Assembly: GCA_028023455.1 (NCBI GenBank)
Contig: JAQFVV010006256.1
Location: forward strand, 928,001-992,000
Length of the DNA stretch: 64,000 nt
Direction: 5' to 3'
Source: Epiperipatus broadwayi
Taxonomy: Eukaryota > Onychophora > Udeonychophora > Euonychophora > Peripatidae
Below are positions 1-13,429 of the stretch, piece after piece. The notes beneath the pieces were generated by a model that saw nothing but the letters and a program-made list of their open reading frames with translations, was not told the origin of the DNA and ran no database searches. Made by a program: the position numbers and the translations under genes. Each line of letters begins with the position of its first letter. Positions within the stretch are counted from its first letter, which is position 1.

Positions 1-1352
1 TAATACTTAGAATGAAATGCTAAATATATTTTTTATGGAGTGGAAAATATTATTTTTTGAAAAGCATTGTGTAAATTGGGTTTTTTGGTTTTGTTTATCA
101 AATAATCACTTTTGATTTTGTAAAAAAAATCTTTGTGCGTGATCCATTATTGTTTTTAAAATTTCAATTAAAGTATGAAAAATAATCTGATTTTTTGTAT
201 TCTTATATGTTCTCCAACAATCTAGGTCACATCATATCTTTGGAATCTTGTTTTGAATTAGTATTGCATATATGTATGTGTAGGAAACAAGAGATGAAAA
301 CTCTTTAAGATTGGACCAAATCTATAGGGGGAATTGCCTTAATCACAGATAACTTATGTTTCAGTTAATGGTCAAGGAACATTGATTAAATAATTAAATT
401 GAATGAATTAAATAAAAGTCATATTATTGTTTTGCAATTATTAAATAAAAATTTTAGCAATAAAAGCAATGTATAGCTTTATATTAAGGTTAGCAGTCTT
501 TCAAGAATTTGATTTATGATTCTAATCAAAATATTGCTTTTTATAAGCTAAAGTAGTTATTATATCTGTCAAATAGCTATTTATATTAACTATTAATTAA
601 AATTCAATTAATCAAAACATGATCATGAGAATATATTGCTCTTGTCATATAATATTTGTTAATTAAATCAATGTTTATATAATCTGCTATGAGTAAAAGT
701 AATAATAATCTATCCAATGCAGGGAAATAGACCAGAATTGTGTAAAGTTTTTGATATATGTCATACTTTTATCAATTGACTAAAACTGGCTGTGGTAGCT
801 TATAATGAAAGATACCAAAATAGTTTCGAAATTATGTATTTGCACTAATAAGTTATCTTGAGTATTACTTTAAGTCATTAATTTAAATAGGATCGTATAA
901 ATAAAAGATGGATGCAATGCATATTAGTCAAACACTGGTCATAGTATAATAAGTCTGCTATTACTGTCATCAATGTTCATTGACTAAATCAATGCTTACA
1001 CAATTGATTATGAAAGAAAATAAATATCATTATTTTTCCAATATAGAGAAATAGACTCGTGAAGGTGTGATAATTATTTGATATTTTAAAATGAAAACCA
1101 TTTATAAAGATTAACATTATTGTACTTTTTTAAATTTATTTATTTTTACTGAATATCTGAAATGATAATTTATTTTCTGCTATTATTGTTTCTGGAGAAA
1201 AATTTTAAATTGGATAAAAAAAAGAAACTGTTTTTCAAAATAGATAGTCTGATCATCTCATACTGTCTTGTTAGGTTTATATGTGTGTGTAAAAATATAC
1301 AGTGGCTAGCTAAAGTAAATTTTTAATTATTTAAAGTGTTTATTTTGTTTAG
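1..1352. other. Intron sequence upstream of first visible NCAPH exon
   Basis: No coding region, RNA gene or recognisable mobile element was seen. The sequence is AT-rich and ends in a pyrimidine-rich stretch and an AG acceptor at 1351-1352. The exon that follows begins in the middle of the conserved N-terminal region of the protein, so at least one earlier coding exon and the start codon should lie left of the window. Confidence 0.6.
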
Positions 1353-1443
1353 ACGGACTTCCATTTCATCAAATATTGCTGGTCTGACTAATGCACAACT
1401 TGCTGAACATCATTCTAACTGCATCAAATTATCTGCAGAAAAT
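1353..1443 (+). CDS. NCAPH: NCAPH (condensin complex subunit 2) exon A, partial gene
   Basis: This exon encodes the conserved N-terminal kleisin segment of condensin I subunit H. It is 91 bp: one base completing an upstream codon, then 30 codons reading RTSISSNIAGLTNAQLAEHH and ending in CIKLSAEN. The block TNAQ(L)AEH...CIKLS.EN is the strongly conserved Cnd2/Barren family signature. In the family the N-terminal region contacts the SMC2 neck, closing the condensin ring that compacts mitotic chromosomes in the nucleus. Borders: AG acceptor at 1351-1352 and GTAAGC donor at 1444. It ends in phase 0 and continues exactly into the exon at 12935. The alternative of a retropseudogene is ruled out by intact splice sites and no stops. 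Confidence 0.93.
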
Positions 1444-4400
1444 GTAAGCATAGATTTTTTTTTTTTTTCTATATTTAAAATATAATAGTTAAACTAAAAA
1501 TAAAAAAATTGTTTTTGAATTGAAGATTTTTTTTCAGATAAATGAGAATTTTTCAAGCAATTTACATATAATTATTTCATAGCTTATCTAACTAGCTATT
1601 TGATATTAGTTAGTAAGGAAATATTAATTATTTTTAGCAGAAGATTAAAGGGAGTCTCAAACAATTTGAATTTGTCATAGGAATGCTGAATTTTAAAATA
1701 AACATTATTGTAATACGATAAAATTATTGGAGAAGAAAATGTTATACATTTTTGTGTATGAATTAATTTATCATTTTTTTTTTTAGTATTAGTAAACAAA
1801 GTTTAGCTCAGGATTAAACAGAAAATTTTATTATCCACTTTTTCTGTTATATTAATGATGATTAGAAGCATAGTAACAAGTATTGGCATCTATAGTGAGA
1901 AATTAAAAATGCACCTTTATCATTATTGTTGGGGTGTGGGGGTGTGAACCTCTTTTTTATCTCGTTTAATAAAATATGTTAAGAAAACAGCCAAAAGTCG
2001 ACTCCTAAAGAAAATATTAGAATTTTTTTTTTTTTAGATAGCTGAACCTATAACCAATCTAACTATCCAATATTGGTTATTAAATAACAGTTTAACTATT
2101 CTTAGTTAGATAGTGGAACAAATATTGAAAATAATAATTTGCAAGCCTGATATGTAATGTTATCTTCATTGTTTCTTTATCAGAAACTGTTGGAGAGGTT
2201 TTTGTCTCTGCAATGAACTATTTAAAGGCTGCTTTGTTTTGTGTTTATATATTTCACTTGTATTAATATTAATTGTATAAATGAATGTGTATTGCACTTT
2301 GTTTGTAAAACAAAATGTGGTAATCTGTATAAAAAAGAAATGGCATGAGAAGAAGTTGAAGAGATTATTACTTACATAAATTTAAAATGGATATATTATA
2401 TCTCTAAAGAATTTTAGCCCATTCTTTCAAGAGTATATATTACATAGGTTTCTTAACCTTTTGGAGACATGATTTGAATAAAGTGTTTGATATTTTGAGA
2501 AAATTTTAGAATTCCAATTCTTTCACTTTTGTAATATCCTGTACTTATAATTATGTATAAAATTTTATTCATATGCATCTCTCATATTATGATATATTTG
2601 TTTCAAATTAACATTATAGTTTTTATAGTATCCACTATTTATTAAGGTGCAAATGACTGATATATTTATTTATTTTTTAATTTATTGATATAAATAAACC
2701 CTGTCTTATTAAATAAAAATAAGTATAATTATCTGTGTACCTGCCAAGTTATAGTGCCAGGCAGATATTTTGCATCTTTGAATGTAAAAGCATGACTAGT
2801 TACAAATTGACATAGTAAATACTGTCTCATCAGATATAGCAAAGACAGTATAGTTGGGGATATAGAAATTCAGGATGAACTGAACTTTTTTTATCTTAGA
2901 GCTCATAACAATTATGACAGCTATTGATATTGCAGTTTTGAAGAAAGCTATTAGAAGCTTTTTAAATAAAAATTTGTCTATTTTCTCATAAAATAAGACT
3001 TCACAAAACAGTAAGAAGTTTAAAGACATAATATAGATATTCTGCTATTTCAGTAAGTCCAAGACATTTGAAAAGGGATTAAAAAATTCAGATAGTATAC
3101 CATGAAAGGAGAAGACTACAGTTGCAAATAAAAGAAAGTAAACAACATGATTTTTTGAAAATGGGAAAGCTCTTTTTAAATTTGATACATTTATAAAGAT
3201 TTTAGAAATTTCAGAAGCACATTTGTCCAGGGACTAGATTGACTGTTATAACACTATTATGTATCCATGAATAGTCAATTAATTGCAGGAATCATACTTA
3301 TCACTAGTCCAATGTTAAAGTAATAGTGAATACAAATGATGTACTTTTGCATCTTATGTTACTGATAATAATAGAATGTTTATTTTTATTTTTGTGAAAA
3401 ATATACTTGCCTTTTCAACACAACAAAATCGTAATACTTGAACTGTTCAGGTCTATTAAGAATTTTAGATTTTCCATTAAATTAGAAAAATTGATAAAGC
3501 TAAAATGTTATCTAACAATATACTTACTTCTGTTAATAATAAATCAGCAACAGTGATTAACCATAACTTTGATAAGCATGAGAGAAGCAAACTTGACAAA
3601 GTTAATATTGTATATTGCCATTTTAAAATTAATAGTTGTTATTATCATTTATTTTAAAGAATACTAATGTTTTCAAGATCAATCTTGCCTTTTCAATCAG
3701 GAAATACATTACTAGAAATCGCCCTAATGCTACTTAAATGTATAACACTTGATTTAGACAGTAGATTAAAATAAGAAGAAATTAATATTTTGAAAAAGTA
3801 GCTAATGTTTAATCATATTATTTATAAAAGATCTTTAGATTATTCTAACCCTTTTATTCAAGGCAGTTATATGTAAAACTAAAAACAATTTCTATGGTGA
3901 AAAACCAATAATTAATTGTTCAATGAATTAAATGATCATGTCCAAGAAATGCTTAGTATAATATCTCCAAACCATAAGGATCTAGAAATTATTAAGTCTA
4001 ATTAATCCTCATGTTAAATTATGTTGAGCATTATGTTCTGTAACTTAGCTGCAATGGATGCATTAGGCTGAAAGTAGACATTCAATAGTAAATAAATTTA
4101 CAGCACCTCAACAATTGAACTGGAAATAGTTTCACTCTTCAAATTCACTTGACATTGTTTTTTAAGCAGAATCAGAATTCAAATAATTAGCTTAATTCAT
4201 TCATGTCAAATTCAAAAATGAATTGAGTAGGTATGATTAAAAGTACAAATATAATAAAAATGTGGATTAAGATTAATATGGAATTAAGAAAAGGATTTGG
4301 ATGAGATATGCTCTCTGAAGTAGTGGAATAATAAGAATTATACTGAAGGGATCTGTGAAAGGTTAAAAAAAATTAAAACATTTTTTTAATTAAAGAAATA

Positions 4401-5930
4401 ATTACAAATATTGATTATTAAGGGAAAAAGATATTAAAGTTTGGGAAAAGTACTTTAAAATGAGTTATAAAATCAGTCTTAAAAAATAATATATTAAAAA
4501 ATTTTTGATAGTTTTTTTTTTTACTATTTCTGTCCAAAATGACTTAGTTTTGTTCATTGGTGATACTTTTCAAAAAACAGAAACATATATTTAGCCTGAA
4601 AATCTATCAATTTTTTTTTTATATTAAGATATATTTTTAAAGTCTGCTTGAAGCCACAACTAATAAAGTTGATGTTAAAAGATTTGAATTTATCAAAGCA
4701 AAATGTGTCAGAAAGTAAACTCAAAACTATAGAATATTATTAAGTTGTTGGGATAAGAAATTTAATTGAGTGAAATAAATAATTTAACAAGCTTATTTAA
4801 AAAACTGCGAAAGTATATTTGTATGTTGTATAAAGTTATAATTAAAAAAAACATCTAGAAAAATACATTCTTGACTATATGAATAATACAGTAAAAATGT
4901 TTTTTTAAATGCAAATATTAAATTAAAATAATAATTATAAACTTTAAAAAAAAGTATATATATATATTTAAATAATTTTGTTGAATTTGAAAGATAGTTT
5001 TGAGGACTATAATTACTTTACCACTATTTTTTTAGGTAGTACATTTATATTCATTTATTTAATATAATAAATGTAGTCTGATCTCCATGGTTTAATGTAT
5101 TGGTAAAATGATGAGCTTGAGAACTCTTTGGATCACAGCTCAGTTTTATAATTTTTGTGCTGAAATGTCATATGACTTCCCAAATGACAAACTATTTGAA
5201 CTATAAATATACTCTGAAAGCTCAGAAATAATCCGAATCAATCATTTTACAACTTTTGAATGAGTCATAAGATATTAGATCTGTGTATATATTTTTACAA
5301 TTTTTTGATTATTTTTAAAGAATTAATTGAGGATTGTGGTATTTGTATATATTGTATGTATATGACTCATTTCAAACACACAGATATATTATTTAATTAA
5401 AAAAAAAATTTCTTTTATATATATGAGGATTTATATATGTGTGTTTATTATTATAAATTTATAGATAGTTAATGAATAAACCATTATGTAGAGGGTAATA
5501 ATATTTGGTAATGATTTATTATATATATTTTTATTAAATAAGGTGTCATATTATTTAACTTTGGTTTTATTAAAATAGAGTAGATCAGAAAAGCGTAAAA
5601 TAAGGCGATGGAGATTATTAGATTAGGAGATAAAAAAAATGTACACGTGTGAAAGAATGAATACATCTGTACAAACACAAAGATGCTTTTACACCTATTT
5701 CTGATGGCTATAGATTCCAGGTTTGTTGTTGTCTGTGTCTTAAGATTATTTTTACAAAAGAGGTGCTTTGATGTAGATAACGATAGCGATCAATTTTAAG
5801 TCTTTATTGATTGTGACCGATGTCAAACTTGTGAAGCTTTGATTTTTTTTAAGATAAGGTTTCCAGATGTTTTTTTTTCTTTGGTTGAAATTCGCGATAT
5901 AAATGATTGAAACAATTTTTTAATCACTTG

Positions 5931-6140
5931 GTCATTAATTTTTTTTAGAGAGATGATCACTCAGTCATTAATTTTTTTTTTAGAGAGATGATCAGGCAGT
6001 ATGATTTTATTTTTTGATCAGTCAGTATGATTTTATTTTTAGAGACTCAATATGAATATTTTGGAGAGACAGTCACTCAGATTATTATTATTAAAGTGAG
6101 ATGTAACTCAGTGATTATTATTTTGAGACTCAACTCAGTA
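5931..6140. repeat. Degenerate short tandem repeats (TCATTAATTTT / AGAGAGATGATCA)
   Basis: The phrase TCATTAATTTTTTTT followed by AGAGAGATGATCA occurs near 5931 and again about 35 bp later. It is followed by two copies of a GTCAGTATGATTTTATTTTT phrase and then further diverged GAGAC(T)CA(A)CTCAG phrases. It looks like a decayed minisatellite within the intron. No function is suggested. Confidence 0.5.
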
Positions 6141-8387
6141 GGAGAAAAGTAAGCGATTTGATTTTTTTATTCACTCTTTAAAAATTGAGAAAGGAAATGA
6201 AGTAAAAGACTCTGGTATAAAGTCAATATAGACGAAGATGTGCATCTATATAAACAATTTCCAGCAATATTAAAGAAGAGAGGAAAACATTGGAACAAGA
6301 TTGAATTTAATAGAAGTTATTAACAATTGTATAAATATGATGTTAACATATTTGGCTATGCATAATACTATGCCTCTGCATTGCTAAACCATTTTTTTTC
6401 TGCTTCCTGGTTAATACAGAATGAGTTAAAATCGCTGATCTGTCTATGAAGTCATATATCAAGTAATAACCAACAAAATGATAGAGTTTGAAGCCAACCA
6501 CACAAGCTATATGGAATGCTTCTTTTCTAGTTCCTGGCTTATTAAAAGCTCATTATCTTCGAATGAATGGAGAAGAGGAAATAGAAGGAAAAGAAAATTT
6601 ATAAGAGCCATGTAGAACCAAGTTTGAAGCCATGAATCAAATTTTTGTTAGTTTACCTCAATCATCTAAAGTGTCAACAGCAATTATTTTTTTAAAAGGA
6701 GAGAGACAAGCAAATCCACCAGTACCTACTTATTCAAAAGTACTTATAATAACTTTTTTTTAAATGGTAGAAGGAGGCCAATCAACAATGAATAATAATA
6801 GAATTGAAGAAACAAGCAAGTCAATTGATTCAGCATTATCTTAAAAGTATCTGCAATAACTTTTTTTTTTTTTGTTGTTGTTGAGCAAAGAAAAGCAGTC
6901 TGAAAATTCAAACTCAGGACATTAATAAGAAGTAAAAAGTAAACGGGTAAATATGAACTTTCTTTAACCGATTTTATTCTTGCTTATTAAAAGTAAACCT
7001 TGATTTACAGGTCAAAGCAATTTTTCTTTTGATACAGAAACATTAAAGACTTGTTTATCTATAGTTATTTGCAATATCTCACAACATAGCACAAACATAG
7101 TTTAAATCTTTAAACTTAAATTTTTTATTGTCTTTTATTATTATTTTTTTATATTATATATATTGTAATGTTGAAATGTTTTTTTTTTTTAAATTGTTCA
7201 TCAGTTAATGATAATGAGCAACCTATAAATATATGCATTTATAATGTTTTTTGTTTTTATTTTATCTTGTTGCATATTAAAATTAATATCCTGTATTTAT
7301 TTTCTTTTGCTAAAAGGTTGCAGAAAAAAAAAGAGAAATATTTTTATATATGTAATTTATGGGTATACATTTTAAACATATATGTTAACCTTACCGAATG
7401 CGTGCATGTGTAACTGCTTATCCAAACACATCAAAGAATAGGTTATATATGATTAGTTTAAAATGGTAAATTAAAAAGTAGGGCATTACATTTGAATGGA
7501 AGTGAAATAACATATACAAGTTACACCTGAAATTTATTTTATGATATGATAAGTAAGAAAAGTCTTAAATAAGCATTTATAGAATATGTATTTTTTTTAA
7601 TATTGATTTAAGTCAGCTTATTTTGAGATATCAAGAAATGACAAACCTATATGTTAGATTTATTTGCTTATACTTATATAAATTTTTTATATTAATTTTT
7701 GTATTGAATTAATATGGTAATAAGCCATTTATTTAATTGTTGATTTGACTTTAAAGAAGGAAAGAAAGAGTAGTAGTGTTAATAAAATATAATTATATAT
7801 CTTAATTGGTTTCCGAGTTATTATTAAGAATATTGTGTTTTTTTCTTGTCTTAATTCTATCATTTTAATTCATCATCATTGCTCGCAGTTATTAAGTATT
7901 ACCATTCGTATATATTGAGCAATCACTTGCAAATATTAAGCGTCCGCAAAATAATAGGTAAACTAGAATGTTGATATTTAAGTATTTAAGGATTATGCTT
8001 GAGAATAACCAAATTTTAATAATTATAGTTCAATAGTGGAAAAGCTAAAATTGTGTTGTGTCCATGAGTTTAGATCATCCTCATCAAAGATGGATATCAT
8101 GTTATTGGTTAAAAATGTTTCAAATAATACTATATAAAAGTTATGATCGCCATCAATCATCATTAATAAATTATAGTCATTAAATTTAATGTTTAGCGTA
8201 ATGAATATATTTTAGTAAATAGGGGTTTATAGAAAATTGAATATTATGCAAAGAGATTCATGATGATCAATCATCACCACTAGTATTATTAAATCCCAGT
8301 ATGAAATAGGATAATTTTAATAGATGCCTATAAGTTTATAAAGATGAATTTATTGTTGTGAGTTTATTAATAAGCCATGGCTGGTAT

Positions 8388-8473
8388 CATCATCACTATT
8401 ATAATCATTATTATGATATCACTATTATAATCATTATTATTATGATATTATTATCATCATCATCATTATTACC
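8388..8473. repeat. ATC/ATT-type microsatellite
   Basis: A run of interrupted ATC, ATT and ATAATC triplets, including two copies of a CACTATTATAATCATTATTAT phrase and an ATC run near 8455. It is simple-sequence DNA ending about 150 bp before the hAT element. Confidence 0.75.
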
Positions 8474-8624
8474 TTTATTGTGATAAATAATCTAGTTAAA
8501 TGGCCATCAATATCAATAATGATCTTCACATGCTTGTTTGGAAGCCATTAATAGGATTATACATGTCTGTTCATCAATATACGTAAATGAGCTAGCAATG
8601 TCTATAAGAATCTATGATCTATAG

Positions 8625-11600
8625 CAGGCATGTCAAACTGGCGGCCCCAGGGCCGCATGCGGCCCTCGAAAGGATTTTTCATGGCCCTCGTCTAAGATGC
8701 TATGTAATAAAATGAAAACAGAACGATATGTTGCAAACAATAAATTAATTTTTTTTAAAAAGCTCTTATATTTAATTACATGAACTAAAATATATACAGT
8801 AATTGTTGTCTACATACATAGCTAATTTATAATTCTCGGTTACACGCATAGCTTATGCCTTTATGATGATGAAGCATTTGAGATATGTGAATACCAAAGC
8901 TGGCAACGTTAATAATGTGCTGCTGTGCTTCCGAGAACATAAATACATTAGTCAGCTATTCGCGCCACCAACGTAGCAATCCTATCTGCAGATATTGTTT
9001 TTTTCTTTGAATTGTAACAAAAGGCAGTTGCGCTAGTTTCTTTATCCGGATTGGTGTGTTAAAAATTTGCGGGTTGTTTCCTTTTATAACTCATTCAAAA
9101 AATATAAGTAAACTGCTATATCCAAGAGTTTATATCTTTCTGAAACTAGTCAGACAGCATAAGAAATAACGAGCATGCATTTTGTTATATAATATTTTAA
9201 TTATAATCAAACATGAGAAACAATAATATTTTACATATAAGTTAGTAACGATTACATTTCAGTTTGGAAAACACTAAAAGTTCTACAATTTTACCAGTGT
9301 ATGTTCGGCCTTGGGAAACTTTAGTGGCTTCGACCATTTCTAACCTACGGCCTTATGACAGCTTTCTTCTTTGTCACATCTCTATCTTAATTGCTCCGTG
9401 CTGAAGTCAGGACTGAGAGAGAGAGAAAAACGTAATCCGTACCTTTTATAGCTACCTCCATTTATCGAGCATAATTCCAGGAGCCAGAATCGATAGCAGC
9501 GCTCTCTTTACATTTAAATACTAGAGTAGCGTTAAATTTTTACGAAGCGTATTTTGCATAAACGTAGTTGCAATTTTTTAAATTTTAAAAATTTAAATCT
9601 AAAGCTCTATTTTTATTACAGAAAATGCCACTTCCAACGCTAAATAAAAAACGAAAGATTGATGACGAGGGAAGAAAATTTCAAGAAAGGTGGGAACTGA
9701 ATTATTTTTGTGAGTGGAAGTGAACAATAAGATTACGTGCTTAATTTGCAAAGAAACTATTAGTGTTGCTAAAGAATACAATATTAAGCGACATTATAGC
9801 ACTAATCACGAAAAACAATTTTCGTGTTTTGAAGCTAAAATAAGAGAAGAAAAATTAAAAACAATGAAGAATTCATTAAGTAGCCAGCAAGGAGTGCTTA
9901 CAAAATTTATAAAAAGTAATGAATCAGTAACAAGAGCTAGTTATGAAATAAGCTATTTATTAGCAAAACATTCAAAAGCATTCACCGATGGTTCTTTAAT
10001 CAAGGAATGTATAATAAAAGCTGCCGAATTTGTCTGTCCAGAAAAAGTACAAGGTTTGAGACATCTCATTATCAAGAAATACGGTGGCAGATAGAATTAC
10101 TGAAATGGCAGATGACATCACTTCGCAATTACAGAAAATATCTACCAAAATCCAGTTCTTTTCAATTGCTATTGATGAAAGTACGGATATAAGAGATGTT
10201 GCACAAGTTGCTGTTTTTTTTCGTGGTTGCGATAATAACATGAGGATCACCGAAGAATTGTTGGAATTCATCCCTCTTCGGAACAACAACTGGTGAAGAT
10301 ATTTTTGATGCCGTATGGAGCATTTTAGAAAAACTTAACTTGCCTGTTGACAAGCTTGTTTCTGTTACAACTGATGGTGCTAAATCGATGACAGGTGAAA
10401 CTAAAGGTTTTGCGTCACGACTAGCAAGGAAATTACAAGACGAATATCCAGATAAACCGAAAATCAAAGCTTTTCATTGCCTCATTCACCAACAAGTTCT
10501 CTGTTTAAAATTATTAAAAATGGATCAAGTACTTAAAACAGTTACAAAGATAGTCAACTTTATTCGATCAAGAGCACTTAACCATCGCCAATTTACTTGA
10601 TCTCTTAAAGATTTAGAATCCGAATTCGAAGATCTTCCTTATTACACAGAAGTTCGTTGGTTGTCCTGCCACAATGTCTTAAAGAGCTTCTATCTGATTT
10701 TGGAGGAAATAATATTATTTTTTGAAATGAAAGATGAAAACAACGAAAATATATCAATTATAAAAGATCCATTGTGGGTACAAGACCTAGCATTTTTAAT
10801 AGATATTACAAGCCATCTGAATAATCTTAATATTACATTGCAAGGCAAAGATCAATTGATAACGAATATGTATGATGCAGTTGCAAGCTTTGTACAAAAA
10901 CTGAATTTGTTTAAAAATCATTTGCAAAAGAACGTTTTGACGTATTTTCCTACATGTGAGCAGTTAAAAGCACAAAATCAAAGTTGCTCGTTTTCACATC
11001 ACTCTGCAAAAATTGAAAAAATAAAAGACGAATTCGATAAACGTTTTGATGATTTCAAGGAGTTCGAAGAAATTTTTTCTCTTTTCACGGGACCATTTGC
11101 CTTTGAAGTCGAAAAAGCTCCGACTTCGATACAACTAGAATTAATTGATTTCCAGAATGATTCGATTTTAAAAACCAAATATCGAGAAGTAGGAACTCCG
11201 AAAATTTATTCCTATTTAGGTGAAAGATACCCAGAAATTAAAAAATTTGCTGCACAAATTTTAAGCTTTTTTGGAAGTACATACTTATGTGAGAAATTAT
11301 TTTCATGCATGAAATTAAATAAAACAGCTTACAGATCAAGATTAACTGATAAACATCTATCTGCCATAATGAAAATTGCTTGTTCTCAGTCTTTGAATCC
11401 AGATATTGAAAAACTAGTAAGAGGAAAACGCTGGCAAGTTTCCAGTAAAAACAATAAATTGTAGTTTTATAAATATGTAATCAGATAAAATAAATGTTTA
11501 AATAAAAGCAATACTATATCAATTGTATATTATTGAAGTGAATTCACTAAACTACATAATATGCTTTAATTACCCTATCTATATTCCTGCATTTTCACTT

Positions 11601-11698
11601 TCAAAATAAAATTTTAAGAAAATTTGTGTGATGTGGCCCGCGAGAATCTTACCAGTAGCATAAAGTGGCCCATTGTTTGAATGAGTTTGACATGCCTG
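8625..11698 (+). mobile_element. hAT-superfamily DNA transposon, full length but inactivated
   Basis: This 3,074-bp element has 15-bp terminal inverted repeats: CAGGCATGTCAAACT at 8625-8639 and its reverse complement AGTTTGACATGCCTG at 11684-11698. It is flanked by a perfect 8-bp target duplication, ATCTATAG, at 8617-8624 and 11699-11706. An 8-bp duplication and CAGG-type ends are hallmarks of hAT elements. Just inside both ends there is a GGCCGC/GGCCC-rich subterminal stretch (8641-8665 and 11634-11672) that stands out against the AT-rich host. The internal sequence is also less AT-rich and encodes a broken transposase on the + strand. It inserted inside an NCAPH intron in the same orientation as the gene. 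Confidence 0.93.
9625..11464 (+). pseudogene. hAT transposase pseudogene (GTF2IRD2/ZBED5-like lineage)
   Basis: The relic starts at ATG 9625 (MPLPTLNKKRK) and enters a BED-type zinc-finger region with CLICKE and the paired H...H of NIKRHYSTNH (9737-9813). The RNase H-like catalytic region follows (SIAIDESTD near 10163, TTDGAKSMTG near 10370, HCLIHQQ near 10478, EVRWLSCHNV near 10651). The C-terminal hAT dimerisation block (ERYPEIKKFAAQILSFFGST, then CEKLFSCMK) ends at 11464. At least three frameshifts (about 9700, 10050 and 10270) and one in-frame TGA at 10598-10600 make it non-functional. The first Asp of the ID(E)STD motif and the TDGA motif are retained. Order and length fit domesticated GTF2IRD2/FAM200/ZBED5-type hAT proteins. 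The element, not a host gene, is the source, because it sits between matching inverted repeats. Confidence 0.9.
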
Positions 11699-11706
11699 AT
11701 CTATAG

Positions 11707-12934
11707 TATAAACTTTGGTAATATTGGGATCTTGTAATTTTATCAATATAGATAAAATGTAAGAATGTCATTTTTTTTCATTAGTCATCCAAATCATGTG
11801 TAATAAAAATGTACTGAATGAGTTTGAACTCAAGTACACTATAAACAGATACTTATCTAGATTGAAAACAATCTAGTGGCGCTCATGGGAAAACACATGT
11901 ACTTAGCTAAACTGAATAAAGAGTGATATCATCCCTTTCCAACTTCATAATATTAGTTTTATAGAATATATATATTTTTTTATAAGTTGTCATGAATAGC
12001 ACCAGTGTGTGCATATGACCATGAATGGTCTTATATATTTGGAAAGAAGAATAGGAAGGATTCTTTGTTAGAAGAATCTAGTATTGGAGATAAGCATAAG
12101 GCACTCCAGGAATTTCACAGTGGGTACTTTTATTCAGTTGCTATATTTAATATTATTTTTATTTGATGACAATGGCCAGTATGTTTTATTGTTCAAATGA
12201 CTGCCCCAATATATAAATAAATATCAAGAATCTTTAATGCTGATATTTTCAAGTGGCACAGTGATTCTATAATTTCTTTATCTATGCTATGATGAATTAA
12301 TATTGTTACAAATGGTACAGATTGGATAGGCATATATCTAATAATTAATAATTTTCCCTATCTAAATATTTATTAGGATTACAAATATGACATATTAAAA
12401 TAGTTACAAATTATAGTTACAAATGGCATGCCAAATAGGGATTGAAATATGCCACACACTTGAGAGAGGTGTATTTCTATGTTAATTTTAAATAGTTACA
12501 AATCTTATATTAATTTAAATAGTTACAATATATATATATTGTAAATAAAAATAGTTTGTTTTTTTTTTAAATTTTTTTTTCAAAAAAGATAACTTTCTTA
12601 TATAAAGACTAATTTACAGGTTTTTTTTTTTTTCGTTATAAGGAAAACTTAATTCTTAGATTAAGTAAAAATATTGTTTTTAGTATTTACTTTATATAAG
12701 ATTTTTAAACATTGACTGTTTGTTGTCATAATCTTTGATAATTAAAATTATTTAGATTTGTATTGTGATTTTTTCTTCAAGAGATATTTAAAAAAAAAAA
12801 AAGTTTTTTTTTCTTAACTTATATTTGTACTAAAGCAAAAATAAGCTTTTTATAAAATAAATATATTTGCTTTAGAGATAATATGTAATAATAATTGAAA
12901 GCTTTCATTTTCAGTTTTGATTTTTTTTTTTCAG
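11707..12934. other. Intron remainder before NCAPH exon B
   Basis: AT-rich intron without genes. It contains an AGTTACAATA(TA)nTTGTAAA stretch at 12521-12545, a weak version of the TA-microsatellite junctions seen later in the window, and several T runs. It ends in a long T tract and the CAG acceptor at 12932-12934. Confidence 0.5.
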
Positions 12935-13021
12935 AAAATTACCATGAAAAATGCCTTTGGTTTGTATTTAATAGATTATATGCTTGAAATGGTTAAAAGA
13001 AAAGAAGAGACAAATTTTCAG
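12935..13021 (+). CDS. NCAPH: NCAPH exon B
   Basis: This 87-bp phase-0 exon has 29 codons: KITMKNAFGLYLIDYMLEMV, then KRKEETNFQ. The K(I/V)T.KNAFGL.LID.M motif is a near-invariant part of the condensin kleisin N-terminal domain. It directly follows the CIKLSAEN of exon A, which supports the 11.5-kb intron between them. The acceptor follows a strong polypyrimidine run, and the donor GTAACA is at 13022. Downstream in-frame sequence after 13021 is intron and should not be added, although the frame stays open to 13129. Confidence 0.95.
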
Positions 13022-13429
13022 GTAACATATACACTTAGTATGTACATATGTAGGGCTATAGTAAGCCAATTGATCTTTTGCAAAGTGAGTGTGCTAAAAA
13101 ACATTTTAAAAAGCAGGCAATCAAAATAATCTTTCATTTTCATTAGAGTTTCACCCAATGGTAAGAGTAACTGACTTTTTTTGAGTACAAATGGTAACTT
13201 TACTAAATGGTTTTATACCTTTTTGAATTTAATATTTTTGATAATAGATGCTTTATACAATGTGGTCATTTTTTTTTTTTATCTTAAAATTATTGGGTTT
13301 CTTCATGATAACTCTCATTTCGAATATATCTTTATAAACCAAAAATGTTTTTGTTTTTCTATAATTAAGAAAAATATCTTTTGGTTCGAACAAATAAGAA
13401 TATCTTAAAAAGATCAGAAATCCATGTGT

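Larger units (their letters stand above)
1444..8616. other. Long intron, first part, AT-rich without genes
   Basis: This is the first part of an 11.5-kb intron. The only structures I can support in it are the degenerate tandem stretch near 5931-6140 and the ATC/ATT microsatellite at 8388-8473. The short open frames here (for example 1596-1799 and 2796-3029 on the minus strand) are low-complexity AT-rich chance frames with no domain or codon signal. Confidence 0.6.

Noticed and set aside
13022-13129. Extension of NCAPH exon B past 13021 to the stop at 13129
   Set aside because: A GTAACA donor at 13022 restores the conserved sequence with exon C; the extension has no similarity to the family.
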